Of a stretch of DNA of 45,784 nucleotides, positions 9,161 to 17,433 are shown piece after piece. The DNA comes from Streptosporangiaceae bacterium. GTDB lineage: Bacteria; Actinomycetota; Actinomycetes; Streptosporangiales; Streptosporangiaceae. The translations under genes and the position numbers were made by a program. A model generated the notes under the pieces. That model had not been told where the DNA came from. It made no database searches and was given only the letters and a program-made list of their open reading frames with translations. The stretch's first letter is position 1. The number at the start of each line of letters is the position of its first letter. The stretch spans positions 1-45,784 of the forward strand of contig JASHOE010000044.1 of the NCBI GenBank assembly GCA_030041275.1. The letters run 5' to 3'.

Positions 9161-9183
9161 GCGACCACCATCGGGGCCGCCCC

Positions 9184-9236
9184 TGACGCCGACCTGTCAC
9201 GCCGCTGACACGCCCACTGACACGGCGTTTGACCTG
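9184..9236 (-). promoter_or_regulatory. five heptamer direct repeats, BTAD/SARP-type operator
   Basis: On the plus strand TGACGCC (9184), TGTCACG (9195), TGACACG (9206), TGACACG (9218) and TGACCTG (9230) follow one another at 11, 11, 12 and 12 bp, about one helical turn. Read in the direction of the operon the units are CAGGTCA, CGTGTCA, CGTGTCA, CGTGACA, GGCGTCA. Phased heptamers of this kind are the known binding format of BTAD/SARP regulators, though the known consensus sequences differ. The array ends 24 bp before the DrrA-like start codon; no clear -10 box was seen. Confidence 0.5.
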
Positions 9237-9325
9237 GTCACAGCGGGACTGGAAAACCCGGTGGGCGCAGGGCTAGTGAGCTAGGTCACACCGTCACCGC
9301 TGCCAGCGTCCGCGCTCGTGGTCAG

Positions 9326-9406
9326 TGAGCTGGGGTACGCGCTCGCGCTAATTGAGCTGGGGTGCGCGCTCGCGCTAACTGAGCTGGGGTGCGCGCTCGC
9401 GGTAAA
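9326..9406. repeat. 27-bp tandem repeat, three copies
   Basis: Unit TGAGCTGGGGTGCGCGCTCGCGCTAAC occurs at 9326-9352, 9353-9379 and 9380-9406; the first two differ at two positions and the third diverges only at its end. It lies between the 3' end of the DinB gene (stop at 9436) and the promoter side of the DrrA operon. On the minus strand the first two copies carry TAG. One of several short tandem arrays next to gene ends in this window. Confidence 0.9.
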
Positions 9407-9435
9407 TGATCAGCCCAGGGCGGCTGACGAATGGC

Positions 9436-9966
9436 TCACCGAATGCCAGTGACGTCGTAAAGGTGATGGACCGGGTCGTGGATGAAGTACCGCCCGAAGG
9501 ACTCGATGGTGAAGTCCGCTCCATCGCTGCGATGGCCCGTGCGCTCCCACTGACTAGGGGTGAGGTCTTCGAAGTGCGCTGCGATGACCTCTGCGGCGGC
9601 CGCCAGTTCCCCGGCCACCACGAGGGGATTCTGCTCTCCGTAGCGATCCTCGAGCGCCGTGACATCTTGATCCCAGTTAGGAAACTGCGGGTCGTCTTCG
9701 GCGAGCATCAGGCTGAGCCGCTGCTCATACAGCCGCAGGACGTCGCGGACATGGCAGCCATCCTCGAGCACCGACCACTTCCCCGGCTCCGGGCGCAGGC
9801 GCGGATCGTCGCCAGCGCCGGTCAGCACCGGGCGCCACGCCGCTGCATTGGCGCGAGTCATACCGCCGATCGCGTCGCGGAGGAAGCTCTGGGTGTCCAG
9901 GCCGCATTCCGGGCAGGGCCGTCGCAGCACCCAGGTCCAGTCCTTGCTGTCGGGCTCGATGGTCAT
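9436..9966 (-). CDS. DinB-like four-helix protein
   Basis: ATG 9966 is chosen inside a frame open to 10038, because the following 'MTIEPDSKDWTWVLRRPCPECG' is the usual beginning of this family. The 176 residues show the DinB metal-binding fold: 'RPEPGKWSVLEDGCHVRDVLRLYEQRL' with a first His, 'ALEDRYGEQNP' in the middle, and 'SFGRYFIHDPVHHLYDV' with the final His pair near the C-terminus. The N-terminal CPEC pair is typical of the actinobacterial subgroup. Family members are thiol-dependent metalloenzyme-like or stress proteins; substrate unknown. Stop TGA at 9436-9438; a 27-bp tandem array follows. Confidence 0.85.
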   Translation of the reverse strand: MTIEPDSKDWTWVLRRPCPECGLDTQSFLRDAIGGMTRANAAAWRPVLTGAGDDPRLRPEPGKWSVLEDGCHVRDVLRLYEQRLSLMLAEDDPQFPNWDQDVTALEDRYGEQNPLVVAGELAAAAEVIAAHFEDLTPSQWERTGHRSDGADFTIESFGRYFIHDPVHHLYDVTGIR

Positions 9967-9992
9967 GGCCCGAACGTTACCGGGGACGGTAA

Positions 9993-10433
9993 CTACTCCG
10001 GTCCGAGCGGCTCCAGGCGCGGCTCGGCGCGCTCCCACAATCTCGTCGCCACATCGGAAGGCACCGGGACCGTTGAGCCCTGGAATCCACGGAACGGCCT
10101 GAATGCGGCCAGCTCGGCCGTTGCCAGCAACTCCACCCTCAGCAGCGGCGGATCGATTTGGTAGTCAAACCGGACGTCGGTACGCCACCGCGCGGACGCC
10201 GGGCCACGATCGTCCCATCGAGGGTCCTCGTACGTGGGCGCCGTGATCGTCGCGACGTAGTAGATACCGGGTCTATCCCGCCCCACGACCTGCAGCCAGA
10301 CGCGATCACCAGCCGCCGTACGGTCCCGGTAGCGCGGCGTCCGCCAGGAGTGCAGCCGTGACTCAGCTATCGCGGCGCCCAGGTCGTACTGCTTGCTGTT
10401 GCCCTGAAAGATCCAGTCCGTCACGTTCCACAC
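9993..10433 (-). CDS. EVE (PUA-like) domain protein
   Basis: The conserved start 'VWNVTDWIFQGNSKQYDL' fits the EVE domain, whose members bind modified bases in RNA or DNA; 'TAAGDRVWLQVVG' and 'GIYYVATITAP' follow as expected. A GTG at 10433 is the most likely start, giving about 146 residues; a GTG nine bases downstream or the upstream frame (to 10556) are alternatives, since no strong ribosome-binding site marks any of them. The C-terminal 'FRGFQGSTVPVPSDVATRLW' is also seen in standalone EVE proteins. Such proteins often sit near restriction or defence genes, but none is adjacent here. Confidence 0.8.
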   Translation of the reverse strand: MWNVTDWIFQGNSKQYDLGAAIAESRLHSWRTPRYRDRTAAGDRVWLQVVGRDRPGIYYVATITAPTYEDPRWDDRGPASARWRTDVRFDYQIDPPLLRVELLATAELAAFRPFRGFQGSTVPVPSDVATRLWERAEPRLEPLGPE

Positions 10434-10621
10434 CCTGATCAGGCAGACAAGTTCGGCGCGCCGTCGTGAGTCGGCGTTGCCGAGACGTCGCCCCTGACGG
10501 CAGCCTAAAACCCGCTCTCGGCGCGCGCCCGGCCAGGTCGAGCGCTGGGTGATCATCGCCAGATCATGTCGATCTGGCGCTCTCGACGGTCACGCAATCG
10601 GCCCACCCGAGTGCCGCCGCC

Positions 10622-11233
10622 ATGAGTGCGTCGCCGACGTCGGTAGCGGACCTTTCGAAAAAGCTCGACTCAAGGCGTCGGAACGAGGCCGCCTCAGACG
10701 ACGATGAGGTTGTGACGCACCCGCAGGTGGTGCCCGATCCCGCGCTCGGGCTGCTGGAGCTGTACGACGACGCGCTGCCGCACGTCTACGGCTACCTGCT
10801 GGCGCGATGCAGCGACGCCGGCCTGGCCGAGGATCTCACGGCCGAGTCGTTCCTCGCCGCCGTGAACGCGGTCCGCAAGCCGGGCGCGCCCGACCCGTCG
10901 ATCGCCTGGCTCATCGGGGTCGCCCGGCACAAGCTCGCCGACCACTGGCGGCGGGCCGAGCGAGAGCAGCGCGGCCTGCGGCTGCTAGAAGGCGGGCGCG
11001 ACCGCGTCGAGGACCCCTGGGAGGCGGCCATCGACAGGCTCCAGGCCCGTGAGGTGCTCGACCGCCTCGGCGCGCACCACCGGGCCGCGCTCACGCTGCG
11101 CTATCTGGACGGGCTGCCGGTGCCTGAGGTAGCGCAGCACCTCGACCGTACCGTTCACGCAACCGAGGCGCTGCTGGTGCGGGCTCGCTCCGCCTTCCGG
11201 CGGATTTATGAGGGAGAGGAGGGCTCGCCATGA
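10622..11233 (+). CDS. ECF-type RNA polymerase sigma factor
   Basis: A 203-residue sigma-70 family factor from ATG 10622. Sigma region 2 spans about residues 45-112 ('YDDALPHVYGYLLARCSDAGLAEDLTAESFLAA', then 'SIAWLIGVARHKLADHWRR'), region 4 about 145-197 ('LGAHHRAALTLRYLDGLPVPEVAQHLDRTVHATEALLVRARSAFRRIY'). No region 3, so an ECF factor. Its stop overlaps the start of the VOC protein by four bases (ATGA), coupling the two; no separate anti-sigma factor is visible, and the N-terminal tail of the partner may take that place. Residues 1-38 are unlike the family core, so a later start is possible. Confidence 0.92.
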   Translation: MSASPTSVADLSKKLDSRRRNEAASDDDEVVTHPQVVPDPALGLLELYDDALPHVYGYLLARCSDAGLAEDLTAESFLAAVNAVRKPGAPDPSIAWLIGVARHKLADHWRRAEREQRGLRLLEGGRDRVEDPWEAAIDRLQAREVLDRLGAHHRAALTLRYLDGLPVPEVAQHLDRTVHATEALLVRARSAFRRIYEGEEGSP

Positions 11234-12138
11234 CCGATCCGTTCGAGGCCCTGCGCGAGCCCGTCACGCCGGCCGAACCCGACCCCGCCTTCGCTCGGCG
11301 CCTGCGGCAGCGACTGACCAGGGAAGTCTTCGCATCAACAGGAGGAATCATGTCCCAGCAGACAGCCGAGACCAGGGTCGACCGCGAGCCCGCCTGGCCC
11401 CCATCGCTCACTCCGTACATCGTGGTGTCCGACGCCCGCCGAGCTATGGACTGGTACGGCGAGGTATTCGGCGCGCAGCGCCGAGGCGAGCTTTATGTCA
11501 ACGCGGATGGCACGATAGGCCACGCCGAGGTAGGCATCGGCGATGCCGTGCTGATGTTCGCCGAAGCCTCCGACCTCTGGCCCGACGTGCCCGTGCGCGC
11601 GCCGGACTCCCCTGCAACGTTCAGCCACACCCTCCACCTTGAGGTCGATGACGTTGACGGGATTACCGACCTGGCCCGGCGCAGCGGAGCCACGGTGGAG
11701 CGCGAGCCGGTCGACCAGCCCTACGGTCGCGGCTCGGTGATCATCGATCCGTTCGGCCACCGCTGGATGCTGCTGAGGCCGCCACCCAGGGCCACTCGGC
11801 TGCGCCAGGGCGATATCGCGAACGTGACGATGACGGCACGCGACGCTGGCCGGGCCAGGGAGTTCTACGAGGCCGTGCTGCAGGTGCCGTTCACGCCGGG
11901 TCACCGCGACGCCTGGCGCACGGAGGAGACGAGACCGCCCGTGGCCATCATGCCGGCGGAGGGCCACCAGCCCGAGGTGCAGCTGTCCTACCGCGTCGAC
12001 GACATCGCCGCCGCTGTCGATCGGGTCAGGGCGGCCGGGGGTCGCGCGGACGAGCCCGAGCGCAGGCGGTACGGACTGCTGGCGGAGTGCGTCGACGACC
12101 AGGGCGCGACGTTCCGGCTCTGGCAGCCGGCCGACTGA
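11230..12138 (+). CDS. two-domain VOC (glyoxalase-like) protein with sigma-linked N-terminal tail
   Basis: A 302-residue protein. Residues 1-35 ('MTDPFEALREPVTPAEPDPAFARRLRQRLTREV') match the short helical tail found on proteins translated with ECF sigma factors. VOC domain 1 spans about 60-186 ('LTPYIVVSDARRAMDWYGEVFGA', 'DPFGHRWMLLRPP') and VOC domain 2 about 192-302 ('ANVTMTARDAGRAREFYEAVLQVPF', 'DDQGATFRLWQPA'). VOC folds bind metals and catalyse isomerisation, dioxygenation or drug sequestration. The 4-base overlap with the sigma gene suggests that the tail holds or tunes the sigma factor while the VOC part senses a ligand; that is inference. Alternative start ATG 11350 would drop the tail. 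Confidence 0.85.
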   Translation: MTDPFEALREPVTPAEPDPAFARRLRQRLTREVFASTGGIMSQQTAETRVDREPAWPPSLTPYIVVSDARRAMDWYGEVFGAQRRGELYVNADGTIGHAEVGIGDAVLMFAEASDLWPDVPVRAPDSPATFSHTLHLEVDDVDGITDLARRSGATVEREPVDQPYGRGSVIIDPFGHRWMLLRPPPRATRLRQGDIANVTMTARDAGRAREFYEAVLQVPFTPGHRDAWRTEETRPPVAIMPAEGHQPEVQLSYRVDDIAAAVDRVRAAGGRADEPERRRYGLLAECVDDQGATFRLWQPAD

Positions 12139-12240
12139 CCGACCCGGACCGCAAGGCTGTGCTGGCTGCTCGACGACAGCGTCACCGACCAGGACGGCGT
12201 TCCGCCTCCGCCAGGCCGCCGACTGACGGACCCCGACCGC
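12089..12240. repeat. imperfect near-tandem duplication of the VOC gene 3' end
   Basis: 12089-12152 (last codons, TGA stop and 14 bases beyond) recur at 12179-12240 with mismatches; the last 41 bases of each copy agree at 34 positions, including the string GCCGACTGAC around the stop codon. The second copy does not continue a recognisable protein. Confidence 0.75.
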
Positions 12241-12246
12241 GGTGGT

Positions 12247-13126
12247 TCAGCCCTGGTCCGCTCCGCCGGCCTCCAGGACGTCAAGGTCACGAACCGCGAA
12301 GCGGTAGTGCTCGATCTCCTCGTCCATGACCACGCCGATGCAGTCGGCCACGGACCGCTCCTCTTCCGGGTAGCCGGGCGCAGGCGACCGCCGGCAGAGC
12401 CGGTCCAGGCCATCGTCGGTCAGGTCCGTGACGATCCGCCGGATCACGGAGGCGCGGTCGGCCCTGGCGGCCAGGACGTCCGCATAACTGGGCTCAGCGG
12501 CAACGTCAATGCCGAGCGCAGCCGCATCTGCGGCCGGGTACCAGCTTTGCGGCAGTCCGATGGGGTGATGGCCGCGGCTCGTCGAGCACCGTGCGGCTCG
12601 CCCAGGCGTCGGTGATGAAGACCAGATGGCGGAGCGTCTGCGCGAACGACCACTCGTCGTTGACCTGCGTGGACAGCGCGGCCACGGGCAGCCGCCCGGC
12701 CCGCTCGACGGCCTGGGCCCACAACCGCTCGATGGTGTCCCACATCGCCCGGTAGTCCGCGGCGTTCTTGATCTCGCGGAACTGCACCCGCTCCGGGTGC
12801 CGCCGGTCCAGTTCGGCACTCACAAAGCCGGCGACCTCGACGCCGTTGACCGTGACGTTGCTGAGGTAGCCGGAGATGCTGACGTCGACCAGCCAGCCGT
12901 CCCGGAAGGTGGCTCCGGTGAGGTCGCAGTCGGTGAACCGGGCGCCGCGCATGTCCGCGACTTCGAATCGGGCGCCGCGCATGTCCGCGACGTTGAATCG
13001 GGCGCCCCGGAACTGCTGGCTGCCGCCGCCTTCGCCGGCGTAGAACCGATGCGGCCCGAACTGCGCCTCCGGCAGGTCGTCTTCCGCGGTCGGGGCCGAT
13101 GCTGTCTGATCGTTCGTGGCGGTCAT
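12247..13126 (-). pseudogene. pentapeptide-repeat/DinB protein, frameshifted
   Basis: The N-terminal part reads from ATG 13126: 'MTATNDQTASAPTAEDDLPEAQF', a short run of pentapeptide repeats ('FRGARFNVADMRGARFEVADMRGARFTDCDLTGATF', about residues 38-73), then the DinB-like 'WDTIERLWAQAVERAGRLP' and 'WSFAQTLRHLVFITDAW'. Just after 'TVLDEPRP' the frame is lost near 12566-12570, and the rest of the family sequence ('HPIGLPQSWYPAADAAALGIDV...EEERSVADCIGVVMDEEIEHYRFAVRDLDVL') continues in another frame to 12247. A two-base loss (family form would read P-Y-H-P) explains it. Either a true inactivating mutation or a sequencing error; everything else is intact and well preserved, which favours a recent event. 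Confidence 0.85.
12939..12998. repeat. 30-bp internal tandem repeat coding pentapeptides
   Basis: CGGGCGCCGCGCATGTCCGCGACTTCGAAT (12939-12968) is repeated at 12969-12998 with one or two changes, and a third start CGGGCGCC follows. Each unit codes ten residues, that is two pentapeptides (ARF.VADMRG). The near identity at DNA level points to a recent duplication of one solenoid coil. Confidence 0.85.
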
Positions 13127-13433
13127 AGCCGCACGCTATCGCCGATCCCGGATGTTCTGCTTCCGGAATATGACCGGTGCAAACGTAACGTCGCTGCCCA
13201 TCGAGCGGAACCAGATTGCCTACGCGCCGCTCGCCATGGACAAGAAGCGCGTTCCGGTTCAGGGGCTTGATGCCTTGCTGACGCAACCGCATAGCTCCTG
13301 GCAGGCTCGGCCTGGCTGATGACGGCGAGGCGAGTTTGCGTCTATTGTCCAGAGCAGACGGCATCGGTCGCTGAGCGTCTTGGGCGACCACACCGCCCGC
13401 CACCGGTCGAGACAGGTTGAGGAGAACTGCGTC
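13127..13433. other. 307-base intergenic region, no gene recognised
   Basis: Divergent region between the frameshifted pentapeptide/DinB gene and the alpha/beta hydrolase. A plus-strand open frame (from 13116 to 13319) gives 'MFCFRNMTGANVTSLPIERNQIAYAPLAMDKKR', somewhat protein-like but matching nothing I know and lacking a ribosome-binding site. TTCCGGAA at about 13171 is a short palindrome that could be an operator. Both promoters must lie here. Confidence 0.35.
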
Positions 13434-14465
13434 ATGGCGTACGACGTGGCCGCTGACATCCGGCTGGATCCTAGGCTCAAGGCGCTGCTGGCCGCCGTTC
13501 CGGCGGAGAACGCGGGCGACGTCGATAGTCGCGACACGTTGCTGGCCGAGGCGAATACGGACGCCGCGCGGCAGCAGCGGGAGCAGTTCCGGACGTTTAT
13601 GGACCTGTGCGATACCGAGGAGGCCGCGCCGTCCGCGGGGCTGCGCGTGCATACCGAGCAAGTCGTTTCCCAGCCCGATGGCAACTCGATCAATCTTCAG
13701 GTCATCCGCCCCGACAACGCAGAAACCGTCGCCTGCGTCTACTACATCCACGGTGGCGGCATGGCGGCGCTGTCGTGCTACGACGGCATGTACCGCGGCT
13801 GGGGCAAGCTCATCGCAGCCAACGGTGTCGCCGTCGTCATGGTCGACTTCCGCAATTCAGTCGTAGCCTCGTCGGTTCCTGAGGTGGCCCCGTTCCCGGC
13901 CGGGCTCAACGACTGTGTGTCGGGCCTCCGGTGGGTCGTCGCCAATGCCGGCCAGCTCGGCATCGATGCATCCCGCGTCGTCGTCGCGGGCGAGAGCGGG
14001 GGTGGCAACCTGACGCTGGCCGTCGGCCTCAAGCTGAAGCAGGACGGTGAGCTCGGCCTGATCAAGGGGCTGTACGCGCTGTGCCCGTACATCGCTGGCG
14101 AGTGGCCGACGCCGGAGTGTCCCTCGTCGACGGAGAACAACGGCATCTTGCTGGAGCTCCACAACAACCGCGGCGCGGTCGGCTACGGCATCGAGGCCTT
14201 CAAGGAGCGAAACCCGCTCGCCTGGCCGTCGTTCGCGACGGTCGAGGACGTCGAGGGATTCCCGCCGACGGTCATCAGCGTCAACGAGTGCGATCCGCTG
14301 CGCGACGAGGGCCTTAATTTCTACCGGCTGCTTCTTCGCGCCGGCGTTCCAGCCCGCGGCCGCCAGGTCATGGGAACGATGCACGGAACCGAGATCTTCA
14401 CCATCGCGTGCCCCGAGATCAGCCGCGACACCGCCCGGCACCTGGCCGCGTTCTGTCAGGGCTGA
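13434..14465 (+). CDS. alpha/beta hydrolase, hormone-sensitive-lipase-like
   Basis: ATG 13434 has GAGGAG at 13419-13424, so the upstream frame (from 13380) is dropped. The 343 residues hold the oxyanion motif HGGG (106-109), the nucleophile elbow GESGG with Ser188, an acidic residue in 'NECDPLRDEG' (Asp287) and His317 in 'GTMHGTE', the complete triad of the HSL/GDSAG-like esterase group. The long N-terminal cap (about 1-90) is usual. No signal peptide, so a cytoplasmic carboxylesterase acting on small acyl esters is most likely. Not in an operon: the next gene is on the other strand, 124 bases away. Confidence 0.9.
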   Translation: MAYDVAADIRLDPRLKALLAAVPAENAGDVDSRDTLLAEANTDAARQQREQFRTFMDLCDTEEAAPSAGLRVHTEQVVSQPDGNSINLQVIRPDNAETVACVYYIHGGGMAALSCYDGMYRGWGKLIAANGVAVVMVDFRNSVVASSVPEVAPFPAGLNDCVSGLRWVVANAGQLGIDASRVVVAGESGGGNLTLAVGLKLKQDGELGLIKGLYALCPYIAGEWPTPECPSSTENNGILLELHNNRGAVGYGIEAFKERNPLAWPSFATVEDVEGFPPTVISVNECDPLRDEGLNFYRLLLRAGVPARGRQVMGTMHGTEIFTIACPEISRDTARHLAAFCQG

Positions 14466-14589
14466 CCGCCGCGGCCGAGACCGACTCGTAGCACGCAGGT
14501 CAGCGCTGGCTCGCTCAGTACCGCGCTCGAGTGCGCCACAGGTGGACGGCAGCTGTTGTCGAGCGGCATCTGGCCGAGAGCTGCCCGCG

Positions 14590-15612
14590 TTACGAACGAA
14601 GAAGGTCTGCTGAGTCAGGCAACCGCGCACGAGATCGATCGACCAGCAGGGGCGCACCCAGCTCTGTTCCCAGCGGACCAGGCTGCGGATCGTCGCCCTG
14701 GTCCAGCGTGTGCAGGAGAACCCGCGCGAATGCGTCCGGCCGGTCGACCTGCAGATAGTGATTCGCGTCCGGGATGAAGTAGAGCCGATTCTCGGTCGGC
14801 CTGAGCATCAGGTATTCATTCCACACGTAGCTGGCAACGCGTGGCGGTGAAACGGCGTCGTAGAGCCCCCAGATCAGCGTCACAGGAAACGACGCCTCGG
14901 CGAGCGCCGTCAGCCACGCGCGCTCGTCGTTCGACCGCTCGACCAGGTACTGGATTGTGTCGTGCAGAACCTTGATGCCGTCGTTGTGGCCGAACGTGGC
15001 AGACAGGGCCTCGACTTCAGGATCGCCGGCCTTGCGCGGCGGGGTGAAGGTACTCGCACCCATGCCCGCGGCTAGCTGGGCGGGAGTCAGCGCCGCCGCG
15101 ATCGTCGACCACGAGTCTCCGTCAAGGATCATCCGCTGCGCCCCGGTCAGGTTCGACAAGGGCAGGAAGATGTTGCCATTCGACAGCACGAGGTGCCGGA
15201 GCCGCGAGGCCGACCGGCCCTCAGCGCAACGGGCGGCGTGCAGCAGCGCCACGCTGTCACCGCGGTCGTGGCCAACGATGACGCCAGCGTCTGCGCCGAT
15301 TACCTCCGACAGGTAGAACTCGATCAGCTCCTCGTCTCGAGCGAGGCTGTAGCCCCAGCCCAGCGGCTTGTCAGAAAAGCCGTAACCGGGGAAGTCCAGC
15401 GCGCAGACACGGAACCTCGTGCTCAGCTCGCTGGCGACCGCGAACCAGTCGATGCTGCACGTCGGCCAGCCATGGACGAGTAGCAGCACAGGACCATCGG
15501 CATCGCCAAGCTCGACATGGAATATCTCCACCGGTGTGGCGCCCTTGTCCGCCGGACGCCAGGTGAAATAACCACCACGACATCGCCACTCGTCGGCTCG
15601 CGGTCTGTCCAT
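14590..15612 (-). CDS. alpha/beta hydrolase with Asp nucleophile (epoxide hydrolase/dehalogenase-like)
   Basis: ATG 15612 is preceded by AGGAGG, which decides the start over 15630. About 340 residues. 'LLLVHGWPTCSIDW' carries the HGxP oxyanion motif, and the nucleophile elbow reads 'GHDRGDSVALL' with Asp in place of Ser, as in epoxide hydrolases and haloalkane dehalogenases. 'VTLIWGLYDAVSP' supplies the acid and 'PDANHYLQVDRPDAF' the His. A lid domain lies between. Two tyrosines in the lid would favour epoxide hydrolase; this cannot be settled by eye. The last about 30 residues after 'HTLDQGDDP' go beyond the usual end of the fold. Confidence 0.88.
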   Translation of the reverse strand: MDRPRADEWRCRGGYFTWRPADKGATPVEIFHVELGDADGPVLLLVHGWPTCSIDWFAVASELSTRFRVCALDFPGYGFSDKPLGWGYSLARDEELIEFYLSEVIGADAGVIVGHDRGDSVALLHAARCAEGRSASRLRHLVLSNGNIFLPLSNLTGAQRMILDGDSWSTIAAALTPAQLAAGMGASTFTPPRKAGDPEVEALSATFGHNDGIKVLHDTIQYLVERSNDERAWLTALAEASFPVTLIWGLYDAVSPPRVASYVWNEYLMLRPTENRLYFIPDANHYLQVDRPDAFARVLLHTLDQGDDPQPGPLGTELGAPLLVDRSRARLPDSADLLRS

Positions 15613-15669
15613 GAGTCCTCCTGTGACCACTCGAGCGCGTTCGGTTAGGTGTCGGCCTCGGGCGCATCG

Positions 15670-15717
15670 ATGGGTGGAAGCTTGCTATCGCTGGAGCGAT
15701 AGCAAGCTTCCACCCAT
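15670..15717. repeat. 48-bp perfect palindrome (family copy 1)
   Basis: Two perfectly complementary 23-base arms around GG: left arm starts ATGGGTGGAAGCTTGC and reaches GCTATCGCT, right arm AGCGATAGC to CCACCCAT. It lies between the divergent epoxide-hydrolase-like gene and the methyltransferase gene. Two related 48-bp palindromes at 37767 and 37854 share the length, the 2-base centre, the ATGGGTG/CACCCAT ends and the AGCGATAGCAA core. Such an element could form a cruciform or an RNA hairpin, or be a REP/MITE-like repeat. Confidence 0.95.
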
Positions 15718-15831
15718 GACTGCGTGACTCGTCGGCGCCGCCTGTCAGCCTCCATCTTGACGCGGTGCGGGCCTGCTGCCCGCTTGGGGGTCTGCGGTAC
15801 GTCCCGGTCTCACGCTCGCTACGATCGGCGC

Positions 15832-16707
15832 GTGTCGCTCAAGTTTCAGGCGGCCAGGGCGCTGCGCGCCGTCGCATGGCGCATTGAACGCCCGCGGAGA
15901 CGCCGTCGCAGGCAAGCTGGCCCGCCCCTGGACGCGGGCCCGCTGACTAGCCCCGACTCAGCGCCTGGCTCGCGGAAGGCGTCGTGGTTCTTCGAGGACT
16001 TCCCGCGCTTCTACTTGAGCAGCAGCACCGCTCCGACGACGGCACGGCTGAATCTCCGCTACGAAGCGATGTTCGGCGAGAACCGCGACATTTTTGCCGG
16101 TGCCTCGGTGCTCGATCTCGCCAGTCATGACGGCCGCTGGTCGCTCGCGGCGCTGGCGACCGGAGCCCGATCAGTGGTCGGCATCGAGGCGCGACCTGAG
16201 CTGGTGAAGGCCGCGACCGAGAACCTGGGCGAGTACGGTTACGGGGCGGACCGCGCCAGCTTCGTGAGCGGCGATGTGCATGAAGTGCTCAACACGCAGG
16301 ATCTCAAGGCAGACGTGGTCGTGTGCCTCGGCTTCCTGTACCACACGCTGCGGTACAACGAGCTGCTCACCGGAATCCGCCGAACTGGCGCCCGGTATCT
16401 GATCATCGACACTTTCAGCCCGCACATGATGGGTCCCGTGCCGAACGTGAACGTGCTGACCGAGGACGCCGACGAGGAAGGGAAGGCGGCGGCCGACACC
16501 TATACCGAGGGTCAGTCGGTCCTGGTCGGCCGTCCGAACCTCGCGGCGATCCGTATCATGCTGGGCGCGTACGGCTATCGCGTGGAGCGGCTCTCTGACT
16601 GGGCAGGCTTGCTCCGCGACAATCCCGGCACAGAGAACTGTGACGACTACGCGAACGAGAGGCGGATCACGATCCGCTGCGTCAGCTCGCAATCCAGTCC
16701 TGCGTAG
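15832..16707 (+). CDS. class I SAM-dependent methyltransferase
   Basis: GTG 15832 ('VSLKFQAARALRAVAWRIERP') is taken as the start because the upstream part of the open frame (from 15724) abuts the palindrome and reads like non-coding sequence; there is no strong ribosome-binding site at either. The 291 residues carry the SAM-binding motif 'SVLDLASHDGRWSL' (92-105), the acidic loop 'VVGIEARPELV', and 'ADVVVCLGFLYHTLRYNELL' at motif IV. The arrangement resembles CmoB/DUF1698-like and sugar- or natural-product methyltransferases. The substrate is unknown. The basic N-terminal region (about 10-30) is unusual and could contact nucleic acid or membrane. Confidence 0.85.
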   Translation: MSLKFQAARALRAVAWRIERPRRRRRRQAGPPLDAGPLTSPDSAPGSRKASWFFEDFPRFYLSSSTAPTTARLNLRYEAMFGENRDIFAGASVLDLASHDGRWSLAALATGARSVVGIEARPELVKAATENLGEYGYGADRASFVSGDVHEVLNTQDLKADVVVCLGFLYHTLRYNELLTGIRRTGARYLIIDTFSPHMMGPVPNVNVLTEDADEEGKAAADTYTEGQSVLVGRPNLAAIRIMLGAYGYRVERLSDWAGLLRDNPGTENCDDYANERRITIRCVSSQSSPA

Positions 16708-16860
16708 ACCAGCGGCGTACGCGCGGCGGGTCCTGCCTCCTCCCGCGGCAGCCCGGTGACAGTGGTGTGCATGGGCCCGCCACGGCGGACGGACCCGAAA
16801 CCTGGTCCCGAGTGACTGGGCTCGGTTACAAGGCCGGCTCGGCGAGGCCGAGGAATCTGG

Positions 16861-17337
16861 CTACTTCTGCCGCGTGGTGATCTGGAACACGGGGTAACCA
16901 GGCGCGATCTCCAGCAGCTTGGAGTCCGGCGCGTCCGGTCCGACTCCCTCGAAGAACATCCCTACCTCGAACTTCCAGCGCCGAAGGTACTCGCGGAGCA
17001 GCGGCGGCTTCTGCTCGTCGGGCAGCTCGGTGGCAGTAAACGACTCCACCCGCCGCCCCACTCGCAGCTCGCCACCCCCGGCGACTCGCATGTTGCGCAC
17101 CCACTGCGTCTGACCGCGCGGCGAGACGATGTACGTCTCGCCCTCGTAGGTGAGCGGGTTGACGGGCGTGCTGCGCCACTCGCCGGTCTTGCGGCCCTGC
17201 ACGGACAGCACGCGGCTGCCTTTGAGGCTGATTCCCCGACGGGTCAGCGCGGCCACCAACCCGTTCGACCAGCGGCCAATGCGGCGGCCCATCGGCGTGG
17301 TCGGTGTCACGTACCGAGTCGACGAATTGTCAGACAT
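16861..17337 (-). CDS. deazaflavin (F420)-dependent nitroreductase-family oxidoreductase
   Basis: 158 residues from ATG 17337, preceded by GAGGAGAG. The order 'GRWSNGLVAALTRRG...SRVLSVQGRKTGEWRSTPVNPLTYEGETYIVSPRG...WVRNMRVAGGGELRVGRR' is that of the Ddn-like split-beta-barrel family that uses reduced coenzyme F420 (some members FMN) to reduce nitro groups, quinones or unsaturated ketones. This is a strictly actinobacterial-rich family. The C-terminal part ('WKFEVGMFFEGVGPDAPDSKLLEIAPGYPVFQI') is also family-like. Stands alone. Confidence 0.9.
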   Translation of the reverse strand: MSDNSSTRYVTPTTPMGRRIGRWSNGLVAALTRRGISLKGSRVLSVQGRKTGEWRSTPVNPLTYEGETYIVSPRGQTQWVRNMRVAGGGELRVGRRVESFTATELPDEQKPPLLREYLRRWKFEVGMFFEGVGPDAPDSKLLEIAPGYPVFQITTRQK

Positions 17338-17433
17338 CGCACTCTCCTCTCGGTGAGTGATCAGTGCTCTCTATTTAGATCAGTGTACACGACGTGCGAG
17401 TCCGCAGGGAGTGACGGCGAGAGACCGAGCCGT

